The notes below the pieces were generated by a model that was not told the DNA's origin, searched no databases, and saw only the letters and a program-made list of their open reading frames with translations. A stretch of 64,000 nt of DNA from Dipteris shenzhenensis (taxonomy: Eukaryota > Polypodiophyta > Polypodiopsida > Gleicheniales): NCBI GenBank assembly GCA_047967505.1, contig CM106540.1; one strand, 5' to 3'. The position numbers and the translations under genes are program-made. This document shows, in pieces, positions 1 through 11,663 of this stretch (positions within the stretch are counted from its first letter, which is position 1; each line of letters opens with the position of its first letter).

Positions 1-1658
1 AATCAACCACCTCCTCGCGGGTTCAGTTCATACTACCTACTAGCATTTCATGTAGTGCATCAAAGGACGTGAAAGATTGTATTTACAAGATGGGCGAGCT
101 TGTGAGGTATGTGACCTCAAAGGAAATAGATCCCACCACGCTTGAGAATGCTCGAGTTATGTCAGTGGAGGCGGTTTGTTTAGTGGAGGAGACATTTCCA
201 CGTTCTATTCTCACAAGCCAACTACATCTCATAGTACATTTGGTGGATGAGATTGCTATATGCGGTACTATACATGCACGATGGTTGTTCTTCCTCGAGT
301 GCTTCATGAAGACATTGAAGGGCTTCGTGAGACAAAATGCAAGACCCGAAGGTAGCATGGCCGAGGGTTGGTTGGTATAAGAGTCACTTGTATATATTTT
401 TGAGTTTCTTGTTGATGTGGATAGCTCTCTCCCATGACTATGGAGAGATGATGAAGACCTAAGGATGACCTCTATTGTGCCTCAAGGAAAAGGACGCAAC
501 AAAGTAATAGACACGAAGTTGCGTAATAATATCAACCTCTTTTGCGTGCTTAATAGTGATGCAGTGATGAAAAGATGGGTGACAAGATATGAGGATGCAA
601 AGGCAAGAAGACAAGAAGAAAGGGCCCTCTTTTGTACATACCACGGATCTCGTGTGCCATACCCTCAGCGTCTAAGAGCACTTTCAAAGGATATTCATGT
701 GGATTGGCTACTTGATGAAATGGAGAAAGCAGAGAAAGAAGAGGGCATGCATATCACAATGGAAGAATGGGAGTATGCTAGGGGATGCATGAGCAAGGTC
801 GGTATATAGAATGTTATGCATAAGTTAGAAGGTTTTTATAATTTAGATTGCTTATTTAATTGATTTTTTCTTGGTGTAGTGCACTATGTTCAATGCTATA
901 TGGTGTGAAGGCAAGCATTTTCGAACACAACGGATTGATGATAAGAGAAACACACAAGATTGCGGCGTCATTGCTAGCTTTGAGGGAGCCAATGGAGCCA
1001 TGGATGATTATTGTGGCATAATCCAAGATATCATTATGCTTGACTTTCGACGCTTCTTTGTGTATGTTTTGGATGTAAAGTGGTTTAAGGACGTGGTGGA
1101 AAGAGGCCCTAATGCAACAATCAAACGCCATGCAAGTGGCTTTGTAACTATTGACTCCACAAAGTTATGGCAAAGTAGGAAGGACACACTAGTACTACCG
1201 CAACAATGTGAACAGGTACTGTGCACACACATAAAAATACTCGCTTTTAAATATTTGATGCAAGAAAAGTAACATGATTGTATTTGTGTTTGAATTAGGT
1301 TGTCTATCAACCAATGGTGGATAATAATAGGTGGTGGCATGTCATACCTATTATGCCACGTTCCAAAGTGATGTATAGTACATTTACTAATATGGAGCGT
1401 ATGGAGGATGATCATGGCCATGGACGTGATGATGACCGTGATACGAGAGAGGATGATGATCATGAGATAGGAGATACAGATATTGAGGCCATTACCCATG
1501 AGGATGAGCCTACCATTGGTGATGTTGATTTCGATGATCACATGAGTAGCACAAATAGTAGTGAGTTGAATGTATTTGTAGATCTAAACACTTGTTTGGA
1601 CTTTGAAGTAGATAGTTTGGCAAGGGTTGATATCATTGAGGATGAGATTGAACCGTAG
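1..1658 (+). pseudogene. CACTA (En/Spm) TNP2-type transposase, 3' part (copy 1)
   Basis: The reading frame is open from about base 3 and enters from outside the window. It shows the TNP2 C-terminal order. First comes a DUF4218 segment (VCLVEETFP, LIVHLVDE, ARPEGSMAEGW) to base 377, then a linker at 465-800. Next is a DUF4216 segment at about 886-1380 (IIMLDFRRFFVYVLDV, DSTKLW, LVLPQQCEQ, RWWHVIP), and last an Asp/Glu-rich tail ending near 1658. An intron at 1216-1298 (GT..AG, phase 0) joins two exons cleanly. Another lies between about 795 and 880 and ends in a pyrimidine tract plus TAG. A TAA at 378-380 stands where the copy at 30.9-37.4 kb has Gln (CAA), so this copy is probably dead. It is close in sequence to that copy and more distant from the one at 17.9-22.2 kb. 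The family excises CACTA elements. The domain assignment is by my own reading. Confidence 0.85.
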
Positions 1659-1834
1659 CCCCACAATTGATATTGGTAAAACTGTTTTACATATTGTCTC
1701 ATTCTCCTCATTTCCCTTAATTCTTGTATATGTGGGCTTGCAAAAAATTATGTGCTTTGGTAATCATGGGCAATGTTTGGAAAGCAATGATGTACACCAA
1801 AATCTCACTTTCTGTATTCTCTGGAGTGCATCTA

Positions 1835-2100
1835 TTTACGCGTCTAAATGCGCGTCTGAGTCTCAGTGTAAACGTGTAAATAAACGCGCAAATACACGTG
1901 CAAATAGACGCGCTAATAAACGGGATGTTAGACGGGCCCGTATTTTCTCAGGTCAAACGCGCAAATAAACGCGGTGATTTATGCGCAAATAGACGAGCGT
2001 TTAGCCGCGCCTATAGACGCGCCCGTAATTTCTCTACTAGAGCAACGCCTATAGACGTGCCCGCTATTTTGTGCGTCTACCAAGTGCGTCTATAGTTGCT
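1835..2100. repeat. CACTA subterminal repeat array, CpG-rich
   Basis: This holds a dense run of short units of the type (A)AATAGACGCGC, GCGTCTA and AAACGCGCAAATA in both orientations, starting about 180 bp after the end of the transposase tail. CACTA elements characteristically carry such subterminal motifs as binding sites for the TNPA-type protein. The same motif family, mostly decayed to TAGATGCAC-like forms, flanks the other CACTA pieces at 16.28-16.44, 30.55-30.66, 37.98-38.11, 38.54-38.69 and 41.54-41.69 kb. The exact terminus was not found here. An AGTG at 2083-2086 is possible, but motifs continue past it. Confidence 0.7.
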
Positions 2101-2990
2101 TTGTGTTGTTGTGCCCATTTCTAATTCTTACTACTCTATGCTTTGTGAGCCTTAGATGGTTTTTACATCACAACTATTAGATCATCGATAGATTTTGTGA
2201 GCATGAAATTTATCAATGGAGCAATCAGTATTTGCATTGGTATAGACATCAATATATGTTATCGTATAGGCATCAGTATCATTGGAATTTTGATGTCTAT
2301 ACCAATGTCTATATTGACGTCGTACATACCGATGCTAGCATTATAGAAAAATTTTCATAAAGTAGTTTGCAATAGGATTTGACCTACAACTTTTATCATT
2401 TTTAAGACAAAACTTTTAAGAACATCTGCACTATGTTTGGGATGAACATACTCATATATTCGTGATGAACTTAATATAAAAATTGACATAATTTTCATAC
2501 AGAAGTGAAAGACCCAAGGATAAGAATCCCTCTCTATGGCAAAGAATTAATAAGTAGAAATTACATCAAAGTCTACATCTTTAGACAAGCCCATTATGCC
2601 AAATAATTTTATATTTAGTTCTAATTCAAACTCACCTACTTGATAATCTTCACCCTCTTTAATAATATCAGGTGATTCATGATCCCCAGCTTCTTTCCCA
2701 CCTTCTTCTTTTCAATGCCATTATGTCTAACTTCTTCTTCCATATCTTGATCTTCGTCTCTTTTCTAGATCCATAGGCATCAAATAGATCCTTTTTCAAC
2801 TCTGTATCCACGTCCCTATCTTTGAAAGAGATCTATTTTGAGGAGCAACCTAGGACCACATATGCCACTATCAACCCATATTCTAATGAAAAATACATTG
2901 GATTTTTTAGAAAACTAAGTGGGAAAAGTTTGGTGTGATCGTCAGTATGTCCTATGAAAAATCATGTCATTATAGGAATTGGTTCTCAAC
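2101..2990. other. No gene seen; one 18-bp inverted repeat
   Basis: AT-rich sequence without a supportable ORF. Bases 2235-2252 and 2290-2307 form a perfect 18-bp inverted repeat (CATTGGTATAGACATCAA) with a 37-nt loop. I see no target-site duplication or other transposon hallmark around it. Confidence 0.5.
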
Positions 2991-3290
2991 CTTGAGGTAT
3001 TCACTCTCTGAACATGTAAGGTAGCAGGTTCATTCAGGGAAGGAGGTTTTCAAATTCAGGGGACTTATGGACCCTTTACAGACAAGAGGGGGTTTTTAAA
3101 ATAGCTATCTAATACAACTATGAGATGTACATGTAAGGATGGAACCTTTAAACTCAAAATTACAACACGTATACGTACTCAAGAGGGGTAAACAAGTATG
3201 GAAAAAAGGTTAAATTTTAAATATAAAAGTATTTCAAATATGTACTTGTTCATATGTAGTATATGGATTTTTAATAGTGACCACCCCGAG
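2991..3290. mobile_element. Diverged MITE, candidate
   Basis: The left end CTTGAGGTATTCAC and the complement of the right end CTCGGGGTGGTCAC resemble the 15-bp inverted ends of the MITEs at 11.4, 20.6 and 34.9 kb. The near-repeats TTCTCAAC (2983-2990) and GTCTCAAC (3293-3300) match at 7 of 8 bases, like a decayed 8-bp target duplication. They leave 2 extra bases at the right end. The interior is unrelated by eye. Confidence 0.4.
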
Positions 3291-4914
3291 GAGTCTCAAC
3301 AATGTTTGATAGTGTCAATATAGGTGTTAGGACTCAATCGTGTGTTTGATTTAAAAACATTATAGAATAGAATGGGGCTTTTTTCAGACCCGTCCAATGC
3401 CACTATATATCTTTTATTACAAAGTTTCACTTCAAAATAGGGTAATAAAAAAGAGAGGTTAGACATGATCAAGAGCAAGGAGAGTCAGCGTCTTACATGG
3501 TGACCCTCCATTGCCATCCAATCGATAGGTACTCCCTTCAATCATACCTCCTGAAGAGATCTTGCACACCATTCTCATATTTGTAGGCATACTCCTTATT
3601 CATAGGATACTACCCAATCATGAAACACTTGTGAACCCAAATTCAAAACATCAAACAAAGTGTTATATGCAAAGCAATGTATTCAATAGATGTATGTAGC
3701 ACACATATACTTACTACCCATGCCTTGATCCCTTTCTTTCCATCACTCCCAAGGTGTTTTAAGCACCTACACATGTGATTGTTGCCTTTTTCTACTTGTC
3801 ACACTTCTATGGCTCATTGTAAAGGTCCTCCCTACTCTTTTGTAATTTAACTTATTCACATGTGGAAGCCTCGGTCTACCTTCCCTCATTGTATCCCCAT
3901 ATCTTGGATTGGAAATGTATGACTATGTCACAAGATGCATTTGAACATCTTCCGAGTCAAATTCGCAACTAGACAGTACAAGATACTCCTTGATGAGCTA
4001 GTTGATGACATCTTTTCTTTGGAAATCTTGGTGTGTCCATACATCTAATATGTTTGTGTCAAATGTTAACTTGCTTACTTAGAGGGGTCACTTAGTGTAA
4101 TATGTCTATATCATGTGTGTTCAATGCTTCTTTTACAAATCCCTATGTAACCTATTTATATCATTTCCTTATGCCCCCTCTACAAAATTCCTCAAAATTT
4201 ATACATCCTATAATGTGATTATAATTTTTTTCTGGAGGAATTTTTAATGTCCTTGTATGAGAGATACATGACTACTTTTGGAGTCATTTTGGAGGCAAAA
4301 TGAGAGATATATAATTTATCATTCATGTCATTTGAGTCTACACACATGAAAGAGAGGTACCACAGTGCAACAATAGGAAACATGCAAGTTTCAACCCTGA
4401 TGATCGTGCCAAAAGATCAATCACTACTTGATTGGATCACAGAGTCAGCATGCCTTTGATTCTTCAACATACCCTATGAAGATGCACTTGTTCAATTGGG
4501 CCATGGTGCTTTTGATCTTGTTCACAAATCGTAACATGAATTCATTAAAGTTCATGTACAAATCATAGAATTCAACGAAGGTATAGAAATATAGTATCTT
4601 GGCAAAAAAAATTCATAGATTATTTCTTAAAGTTCAAAGCATTGAACAATTCTAGATTTTTTGTTTCAAATTTTGGTGAAATAACATTGAGCATTTAAAA
4701 AAACTTTTAGTTTTCACAAAAACTAAAAAGTAATAATACCAAAAGGTACCTCTTTTTCCCATTTCAAAATCCAAAAATACATAAAATAGCTAACATTTAC
4801 GATGTTATAATGTATGAAAAGCATTAAATTGTTCAAGGATAACAAATATCCTTCAAATCCATTGAAAATAAAAATTTCAAAGTCTAGTTTCAAAAGTTAA
4901 TGATAGCCTTTTTT
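3291..4914. other. No recognisable gene
   Basis: AT-rich sequence. Only short, stop-ridden frames are present on either strand and I recognised no domain. It may be downstream sequence of the hAT-like relic that follows. Confidence 0.4.
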
Positions 4915-5592
4915 ATTATAGCTTGACTTCGACAGTACTAATGCTCTATCATATGGAAATATACTAACATAACAATAATGGGAGTACAATCTCAAGCTAA
5001 GACCTAAGTTGTCATCTAGCTTATTCAAAAGCGTATTCTTCAAGTAACCTAGAGTACTAAAACACCTTTTTGAGACAAGAATAAAGTTGGCCTAGGGCTT
5101 ATTGCCCCTTAGAAAGGATCACTGATAGGGGGCCAAAAGCACTGTATAGACCTTGAACTGGACTAAACGTTTGACATAAATATGCAAGCTTGAAGTACGA
5201 AGAAATGTTATCTTATAGGAATGTACTTCAAGAATGCTCACACTCCCAAGCCGAACCATGGAACCTTGAATTTGAAGATTTTCCATTGAAGCACTTTGTT
5301 GGTGCATGACTTCTCTAGATTTAGGGAAAACTATGAATAAAGCTTTCCAAAATCCAACAAACCATTGTACTTTGTATTGTACATGTGAATGTCTCATCAC
5401 AAAGTTTTTTTTGAGAGCCCCCAAATGATTCTTTAGACCTACTTTAATACCTTCATAAGATCCATTGACCCAAAAATGTGAAAATATTATCATAAATGCT
5501 TCCATTAGGTCATTGCTTTGGAACCTACTTCTAATATCATCTACCACTACACTTGTGACTTCAAGGATCATTGTTTTCTTGGGTGTAGCCAT
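4915..5592 (-). pseudogene. hAT-like transposase relic, C-terminal part
   Basis: A 157-codon frame starts at 5592 (MATPKKTMILEVTSVVVDDI) and ends at 5119. Continuing through two stops, the same strand encodes a segment around 4990-5070 reading SKRCFSTLGYLKNTLLNKL. This resembles the C-terminal dimerisation region of hAT transposases (pattern S.R.FSTL..IK..LRN.L). The upstream part (DDIRSRFQ, FSHFWVN) fits the helical region before it only loosely. There is no intact catalytic region and no terminal inverted repeat. An 85-bp piece around the start codon is duplicated at 6000-6085. Alternative: an unrelated degenerate host exon. Confidence 0.4.
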
Positions 5593-6090
5593 TTTTGGTG
5601 ATGTTCATGGAATTTTATGAATACAGGTATCTTGCATGTCCCATAACTTATGCATTGCTCAATGGAATACAGCAAAGTTTGTGTTCAAGTTGTAGTACAC
5701 ATTTCAAACTTCAACATGAGACCAAAATTTATGGAATAACAATTTCAAACAAGACTATTAAGGCATTACAAGTGCTATGTTGCATGTTAAGCATGCATTC
5801 TGAAGAGTATAGGATATAGAAATTTCTTCCAAAACATCAAAATTTTGTTATGTCCATACATGCAACCAAGTAATCATTCCAAAGTACACTATGTGAGCTT
5901 CTCCTCAACCCGCACCTAAATGGGAACATTAGGTATGGGTTAATGGGACCTCAATGTTGTGCTAAAGTGATGCACACCCATTTGAGGGCACGCTTCATGG
6001 GTCATTGTTTGCTTGGGTGTAGCCATTTTTGTTGAGGTTTAGGGAGTTTTCTATTTATAGGTATCTTGCACGACCTATAACCTTTACAAT
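5575..6090. repeat. Dispersed 85-bp duplication
   Basis: The stretch at about 5575-5660 (CTTGGGTGTAGCCATTTTTG and the following sequence with GGTATCTTGCA) recurs at about 6005-6085 with scattered substitutions. The start codon region of the hAT-like relic is therefore present twice, in direct orientation about 430 bp apart. Confidence 0.6.
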
Positions 6091-6781
6091 ACCCATTTGA
6101 AGGAACATTCCATAACTTTTTTTGGATTTGTTAAAAACAAAAATGGACTGAAACTTTCGAATCCAAACTAGTGGGACTACTGTATGGTGGTATTAAAACA
6201 TTGATAGTTATTGGTATTGCTATCTAGATTCACCCTAAAATGGAAGAAGTTGAAAAAGAGCAATTTGTACATGTGCAAAGATCTTTTAATAAATCCAACA
6301 CTATTTACAAGTTTGAATTGCTTCTTTTTCCATGCACTTGCTTGCTATAAGGCTCATAAGCATGCCAAAGCTCATTGTATTTCATAATACATAGCATCAA
6401 ACCCGATAGCGTGCCCTTTGTCCTATTTGTATTTTCAAGTGTCTTAGGCCACATTGCACTTGTTTCGAATATCCAATTTTGCTGACATGTATCGCCAGAA
6501 GGGGAAAAACCCGTAGCTGAAAATTTTGCTACTCTCACGAATTTCAAATTTTAACAACTCTTGCCCATCAAATCTTAGAGTATAAAGTACTTGCAACCTG
6601 TCCCCGCCTTGTAAATGCCCTGTAACCTGCATCCACCTCAACGTGACCTTGTGCAGACTTTGGTTTGGCATTGTCTTCTTTCGGGTAAGTTGTCTTCTAT
6701 TATTTGGTTGCCTCACCAACAAGCTTCTCTGGGTCTATCCTAAACTGATTGTGGCCATGGCATCAATGGCAACATGCAGCT
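6091..6781. other. No recognisable gene
   Basis: Two overlapping minus-strand frames of 80-92 codons lie at 6305-6722. Neither matches a family I know, and each is cut by stops on both sides. I make no functional call. The segment ends at the target-site duplication (CAGCT, 6777-6781) of Copia A. Confidence 0.4.
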
Positions 6782-7022
6782 TGTTGAGAGTTCATACTCA
6801 ACATCATGTGATCACGTGTGCATAGCATCATCATGTGATCATATGTGCATAGCACTAACCTTATAGAGTGCTATAAAGGAAAGGGTTAGATCCCCTAACC
6901 CTAAATGGGTTTATATATATTCTATTTTTTCAACTAAATCTAGTGTATAGTTAGTCATTTGTGGTGTGCTCTCTAGCTATGCCCTCTCTCCTTATCTCCT
7001 CTCCCCTTTTCATATTTTGTCA
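6782..7022 (+). mobile_element. 5' LTR of Copia element A (241 bp)
   Basis: It begins TGTTGAGAG, ends TTTTGTCA, and is followed at once by a tRNA-Met primer site. The matching 3' LTR is at 27098-27344 on the opposite strand. The flanking 5 bases are CAGCT here and TAGCT beyond the 3' LTR, read in element orientation: one transition apart. The two LTRs therefore came from one insertion and were later separated by an inversion. The CATCATGTGATCAYRTGTGC stretch is repeated inside the LTR. Confidence 0.85.
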
Positions 7023-7034
7023 TGGTATCAGAGC
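7023..7034 (+). other. Primer-binding site (initiator Met tRNA), Copia A
   Basis: TGGTATCAGAGC directly abuts the LTR. It is complementary to the 3' end of plant initiator tRNA-Met, the usual primer of plant Copia elements. Confidence 0.9.
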
Positions 7035-8735
7035 TCCCTTGCCTTCCGCTGAGGCATTGAGATCCTTGTGAGAGAGATTGTGAGATTGAGAGTTCTCGAG
7101 TGTTCTTGTGAGAGTTCACTTCCGTAGAGAATTTTCATTCATTGGAAGAATTTTCATCCATTGGTATGAGAGATTTCCATTCTCTCTTGAGTGTTTGTGA
7201 TTTCACTTCACGAGCTGGCCTCCTCCACCATGAACTGCCTGAGCGCTGCTAGCCTCCAGTCTTTCGTGTCCAAACACCTCCAAACAAAGATCTTTAGTGC
7301 TCCATCCAAGCAACAAGAAGCCCACCGACGGCTTGCAAGAGTTCACAGGCTCACAGGAGAGGGAGCAACCTGAGAGAGATAATGCCAAGTGGCAGATAAG
7401 CCACATGGCTATTCAACCCAAGGGGTAAGGCTTGGTCAGCCAGCCACCAAAGGTAGGTAAAGAAACCAACATGTGGTAGTCCCATAAAGCCTTATCTTAC
7501 CACGTCAGCAGCCCCATGAGGCTACCATGTCATCACCTTATCCACAATGCCATGTCATCAACCACGGTGGTAGCCATGTCCTCGGGCCACATCAGCAAGC
7601 CACATCAATTGCCACATCACTAGTGCCACCTCACCACTACCACATCATCAGGGACACATCACCTACCACATCATCAGGGACATGTCACCTACCACATCAT
7701 CAAGGACACATCATCATTGCCATGTCATTTGCCACATCACTTGTGCCATGTCATCATTGCCACATCATCTACTAACATCATGATCTATGCCACCTCAATA
7801 ATGCCACCTCATCTGTCCAGAGCTCTGCAAGCACACATAGTGCTCCACATTCACTGCATGTGACCACTCCTACCACCTCAGCACGGGCTCCACTGGCACA
7901 CCTTTTGCTAGGCACAATGCCACATCACATTGCATGTGACCCACAGTGACACATCATCATTGAGCACCATTTGCACTCCTTTTGCCCCTCCACCTAGATC
8001 AACTCGTATCTCTTGATCTAGGAAGAATTTGAGGGTGCTCCAAAAAGGAAAGTTGCCCGTTTTTTTGTGCTCTACGTGCTTGTCACATCATGCACACATT
8101 TCGGTGCAAGTTACACTCACATTTGAGCCTCGTCAACAAAACCACTTACTTCACACACATTCGCCTCTACATCGATGCATCTGACCTAGCACTTAAAAAG
8201 AACAAAAGAAAAGGAATTATTTGCTATTCTTTCATTGATCAATGGTTGGTATAGATCTAGATTAGAGTAGACTAGATTGCCATAGAGAGGACACTTTGAA
8301 TTTCCCCAAGTTGCCAATCTAAGCCATGCTCAAAATTCCCGACTAGTACCTACTCGGTCCATATGCTCACATACGGTTTCACATCATTACATTACCTAAA
8401 ACCTTACATTCATTAGTTTAGTGAGCAGACTTCAGAGAGTACAAAGTCATTGCAGCTTTTTTTAGTGGGCAGATAGCATTTGATTTCTCACACACATGCC
8501 ACTATTGTAAAGCCTATTCGGCTATCTCATGGCATCGTGCACATCATTTCAGCCTTGTAAAGCCTCTTGGCTATTCCCAGCATCATTGCCACAAGCCTTG
8601 TAATACAGATCATATTTTATATATTGCAGTTCTGTCTTCACCGACGGTTTAGAGATTTCACTTGGCATAGTTAGTGTATTTTTAGTTGATTCATACAGAG
8701 ATTTTCATGACATTTTTTAGTACATTTCTTACACC
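7035..8735 (+). other. Copia A leader with CCACATCA minisatellite
   Basis: About 1.7 kb separates the primer site from the gag relic, which is long for Copia. Bases 7525-7830 hold some 20 imperfect copies of a CCACATCAtca/CCATGTCAtca unit, interspersed with AGGGACACATCACCTA blocks. A dispersed repeat occupies 8195-8400. Short frames here look spurious. Part of the leader may be later insertions that I could not delimit. Confidence 0.55.
8195..8400 (-). repeat. Dispersed repeat, inverted partner at 51.83-52.04 kb
   Basis: The reverse complement reads GTGAAACCGTATGTGAGC, CTAGTCGGGAATTTTGAGCA and TATACCAACCATTGATC, ending in a TTCTTTTGTTCTTTTTAA stretch. The stretch at 51835-52035 (plus strand) matches it over about 200 bp with substitutions and small gaps. 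I could not find terminal repeats or a target duplication, so the class (SINE-like, MITE or LTR fragment) is open. Confidence 0.55.
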
Positions 8736-9869
8736 ATGTGGACTAGAAACCTCAATCTAGAGGCATCTGCTAAGTTACAACTCCAATTATGGTATATGGA
8801 AATACCAAATGGAGACCATTCTTGTGCTTCAGGACAAATGGGAGTATGTTCATGGGTCTACACCTAGACCATTGGACAATCCAGCCACTAGTAGCTCTAC
8901 TCCATCTGTTGTCACAGCACCAACAACGGGATCTACAACCGCATCTAAAGCTACACAAATAGTTTTTGCACTAGTAGCAGATCCTACCATTGCCTGAGCT
9001 CAAGCAGAATGGGATAAGAAGACAAGTACGCTTATCATATGATCAAGCAGAATGTGCAAGATGTCATGCCAGGACATCTCAACATAGTAAAGACATTGAA
9101 AGAAGCATGAGATATGTTTGTAGCTCTCTACGAGTCCAAGAACACATCCAGAATTCTCACCTTGAGAAACTAGATCAACTAGAGTTTCCGCAATAGTAGT
9201 GAAACTAGTCATGCTTATGTACTCCGCATAAAAGGCTACAACAATCAACTTGCAATAGCAAGAGAGACTATGAACTCCACAAAAATGGTTCAAGTCATTC
9301 TGAATGGACTAGAAGAGGGTTACAAGAATCTAGTTCAGAGTATTGCCATCCAATGGCAAATTTCGACATTGGAAGAACTTCAGTCAGTCCTACTTGGTAA
9401 AGAACTCAAGACTCAGACAATTCAAGCACGTAAAGGACATTCTAATGATCAGGAATTCACAGCTTCAAACTGAAGTAGAGGTAGAGGTAGATCATATCAG
9501 AAAAGTGGTCATCATCAGCAACAAAATCAAAGTCAGCATCAGCATCATCCTCAGCAACATCAGAATCAGCAAAAAGGAAATCATTCCAATCGAGGAAGAT
9601 TTCAAGGACGACGAGGGAATGCATCCACCGATGTGTCAAACATACAGTGCAACTAGTGTCACAAGTTTGGACACTATGAAAGAGATTGCCACAAGAAGCA
9701 GTACGACTAAGGCTATCAATCTAGCAGTAATCAAGGGAATTTTCGAGGCGGAGGAAATCATCGTGGTGGACATTCTAGTCACAATCATTTTGCAAATGAA
9801 CATGGGAATATGTTTCTTGCAAGCGAGGAAATGCATCAGACTGATACAGTGTACCTAGACACTGATTTC

Positions 9870-10504
9870 TGTAAGAAAATAGTACGCAGCGGAAGATAAC
9901 AACAAAACGCAAGTACACGATGGAAAGCTGGAGAGAATACAAAAAATTCTGATATACCAAACTGCTGATAGAACTGATGGTTGGCTGTCCACCCGTGCGC
10001 TCTACAGACAGAGCTTCGATGGTGATCTAGACAGATGATCTAGACAGATGCTGGACGGAGGACTATGAGCGTGAAGAACTGGTGATCTTATGATAGGGGG
10101 TGGCCACTTATATAGTGTAAGTGGTTGACGGTCGGCCCTGTAATAGGCAGTCAGCCTAATAGACAGTCGGCCTGGAAGACCACCGACCCTTCAGAAAACA
10201 TGCCGTCGGGCAGATGAAGGATCGCGCATAGGTCATACCGTCGCGCCCCCCGGACCCCCTGCTATCGGGGGGGCTATCGCCCCCCCGAACCCCCCCTTTG
10301 TGCAGACGGGTATCTACTCTTGGCTCCTAAGCCGTCTCATAACCATCTGGTCTACTCTAAGACCCCTTCCAGTGTCTAAACTGGGGATCCCTCCCAATAT
10401 CCGATACCCATCATGGCTTCTCCTCATATGGGGGCCTTACAACATTGGGTACACAGAATATTGGTGGGTTACATGAGAGGTGGACATTTGAGCTAACTCT
10501 AACA
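9870..10504 (+). mobile_element. Solo LTR, family C (635 bp)
   Basis: It begins TGTAAGAAAAT, ends ACTCTAACA, and is flanked by the 5-bp duplication ATTTC (9865-9869 and 10505-10509). It is homologous to the 731-bp LTR at 42385-43115 (shared TGTAAGAAAATA, CTTCGATGG, CTTCTCCTCATATGGGG). No internal region remains, so it is a product of LTR-LTR recombination. A 10-bp perfect stem of Gs and Cs lies at 10265-10288. Confidence 0.88.
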
Positions 10505-10794
10505 ATTTCAATCCCAAAGAGGATTACAGCTATCAAGTCGACCAAGTGGACCAGGATCCTTGGTACATCGATAGCGGTGCATCATATCACATGACAAATT
10601 ATCAGGAATGGTTCATAGAAATGAAGCCATTAGGAGGTTAGAAAAATGTCATCTACATAGCAGACAATACACCCAATCTAGTTCAAGGGACAGGTGTTAT
10701 CCCTATGAACAATTTCACTGGTACAAAAGGATTGGTGAAAGATGTACTCTATGTTTCATAGCTCAGCAAGAACCTTTTGTCAGTAGGTCAAATG

Positions 10795-11082
10795 TGTTGG
10801 TAAACTGAAAGGAAAGAGTAGAGTGGACACAAATTCAGAATACTTGCATTATGGAATGAAGAAGAGTGAGGTCCTTATGTAGGCATCTCTTACATGCTCA
10901 CTGACATCACTGATGACTTCAAAGCTCCACAATCATCTCCTCAATCTGCTCCTAGATTCTCTGAATCATCCAATGTGGCTTTCCACCACCTAACTGTGCT
11001 TATGGGCACCTAACTATGCCTCTAGCACTCACACATAGAAACCAAGGTGTGCCTGAGGCATACACCTTGATATATCCCAACA
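10795..11082 (+). mobile_element. Solo LTR of the gag-only retroelement family (288 bp)
   Basis: It starts TGTTGG and ends CCAACA, with the 5-bp duplication AAATG on both sides (10790-10794 and 11083-11087). The sequence matches the LTRs of the complete gag-only element at 31010-33629. It sits between the protease and GAG-pre-integrase parts of Copia A. Confidence 0.9.
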
Positions 11083-11431
11083 AAATGACGGAACATAATT
11101 ACAAAGTCATCTTCAATGGTGATCAATGCACTATTAGAGACAAATCCAAAAGATGTCACCTAGTAGCAAAAGGTGTCAAGGAAGGATGCTTATATAGAAT
11201 GCTAACTATAGTACCAAATAAGCATGCCATGTCAGTTGAACCGCAACAGATGCCACTATCAACAAAATGGCACAAGAGATATGGTCATGTCAATTTCAAG
11301 TACTTGTTAGATCTCAGGAATCAAAATATGGCAATTGGGATTCCGAAGCTACAATTTCTTGGAAAAGTTTGTGAAGCATGCTGCTTCGGCAAACAAAAGC
11401 AAACCAACTTTGTTAGAAGTACCTCTTGTGT

Positions 11432-11663
11432 GCTCGGGGGGGTCACTCATCATATGTAACCCAATCACGTGAGTTCAACAGAAGGATATTTTTTATTTCT
11501 AAAATTTACAGAAATAAATATACATAAGGGACTATTTTAAATAGTTTTGGAAAAAATTTACAGATTTGTATAGAAAAGGGGTACATTTTACAGATAAGGG
11601 ATTTTAGAAATATGCCTTGAACACACGTGGTATAGAGGGTTTATACATAGTGACCCCCCCGAG
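11432..11663 (+). mobile_element. MITE, CTCGGGGGGGTCACT ends, copy 1
   Basis: A 232-bp element with 15-bp inverted ends CTCGGGGGGGTCACT..AGTGACCCCCCCGAG. It is bounded by a perfect 8-bp target duplication CTTGTGTG (11424-11431, 11664-11671). It lies in the integrase of Copia A, and deleting it with one duplication copy rejoins the frame. It has no coding capacity. The 8-bp duplication points to hAT-type mobilisation. Confidence 0.92.

Noticed and set aside
861-890. CACTACACCAAGAAAA-like sequence (complement), resembling a CACTA terminus; also at 34285-34310
   Set aside because: It falls at the 3' end of an intron within the TNP2 gene in both copies (pyrimidine tract plus AG) and has no target duplication.
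7023-7034. Fragment of a tRNA gene
   Set aside because: Only the 12-nt complement of the tRNA-Met 3' end is present, directly at an LTR edge. It is a primer-binding site, as at 16091 and 33329.
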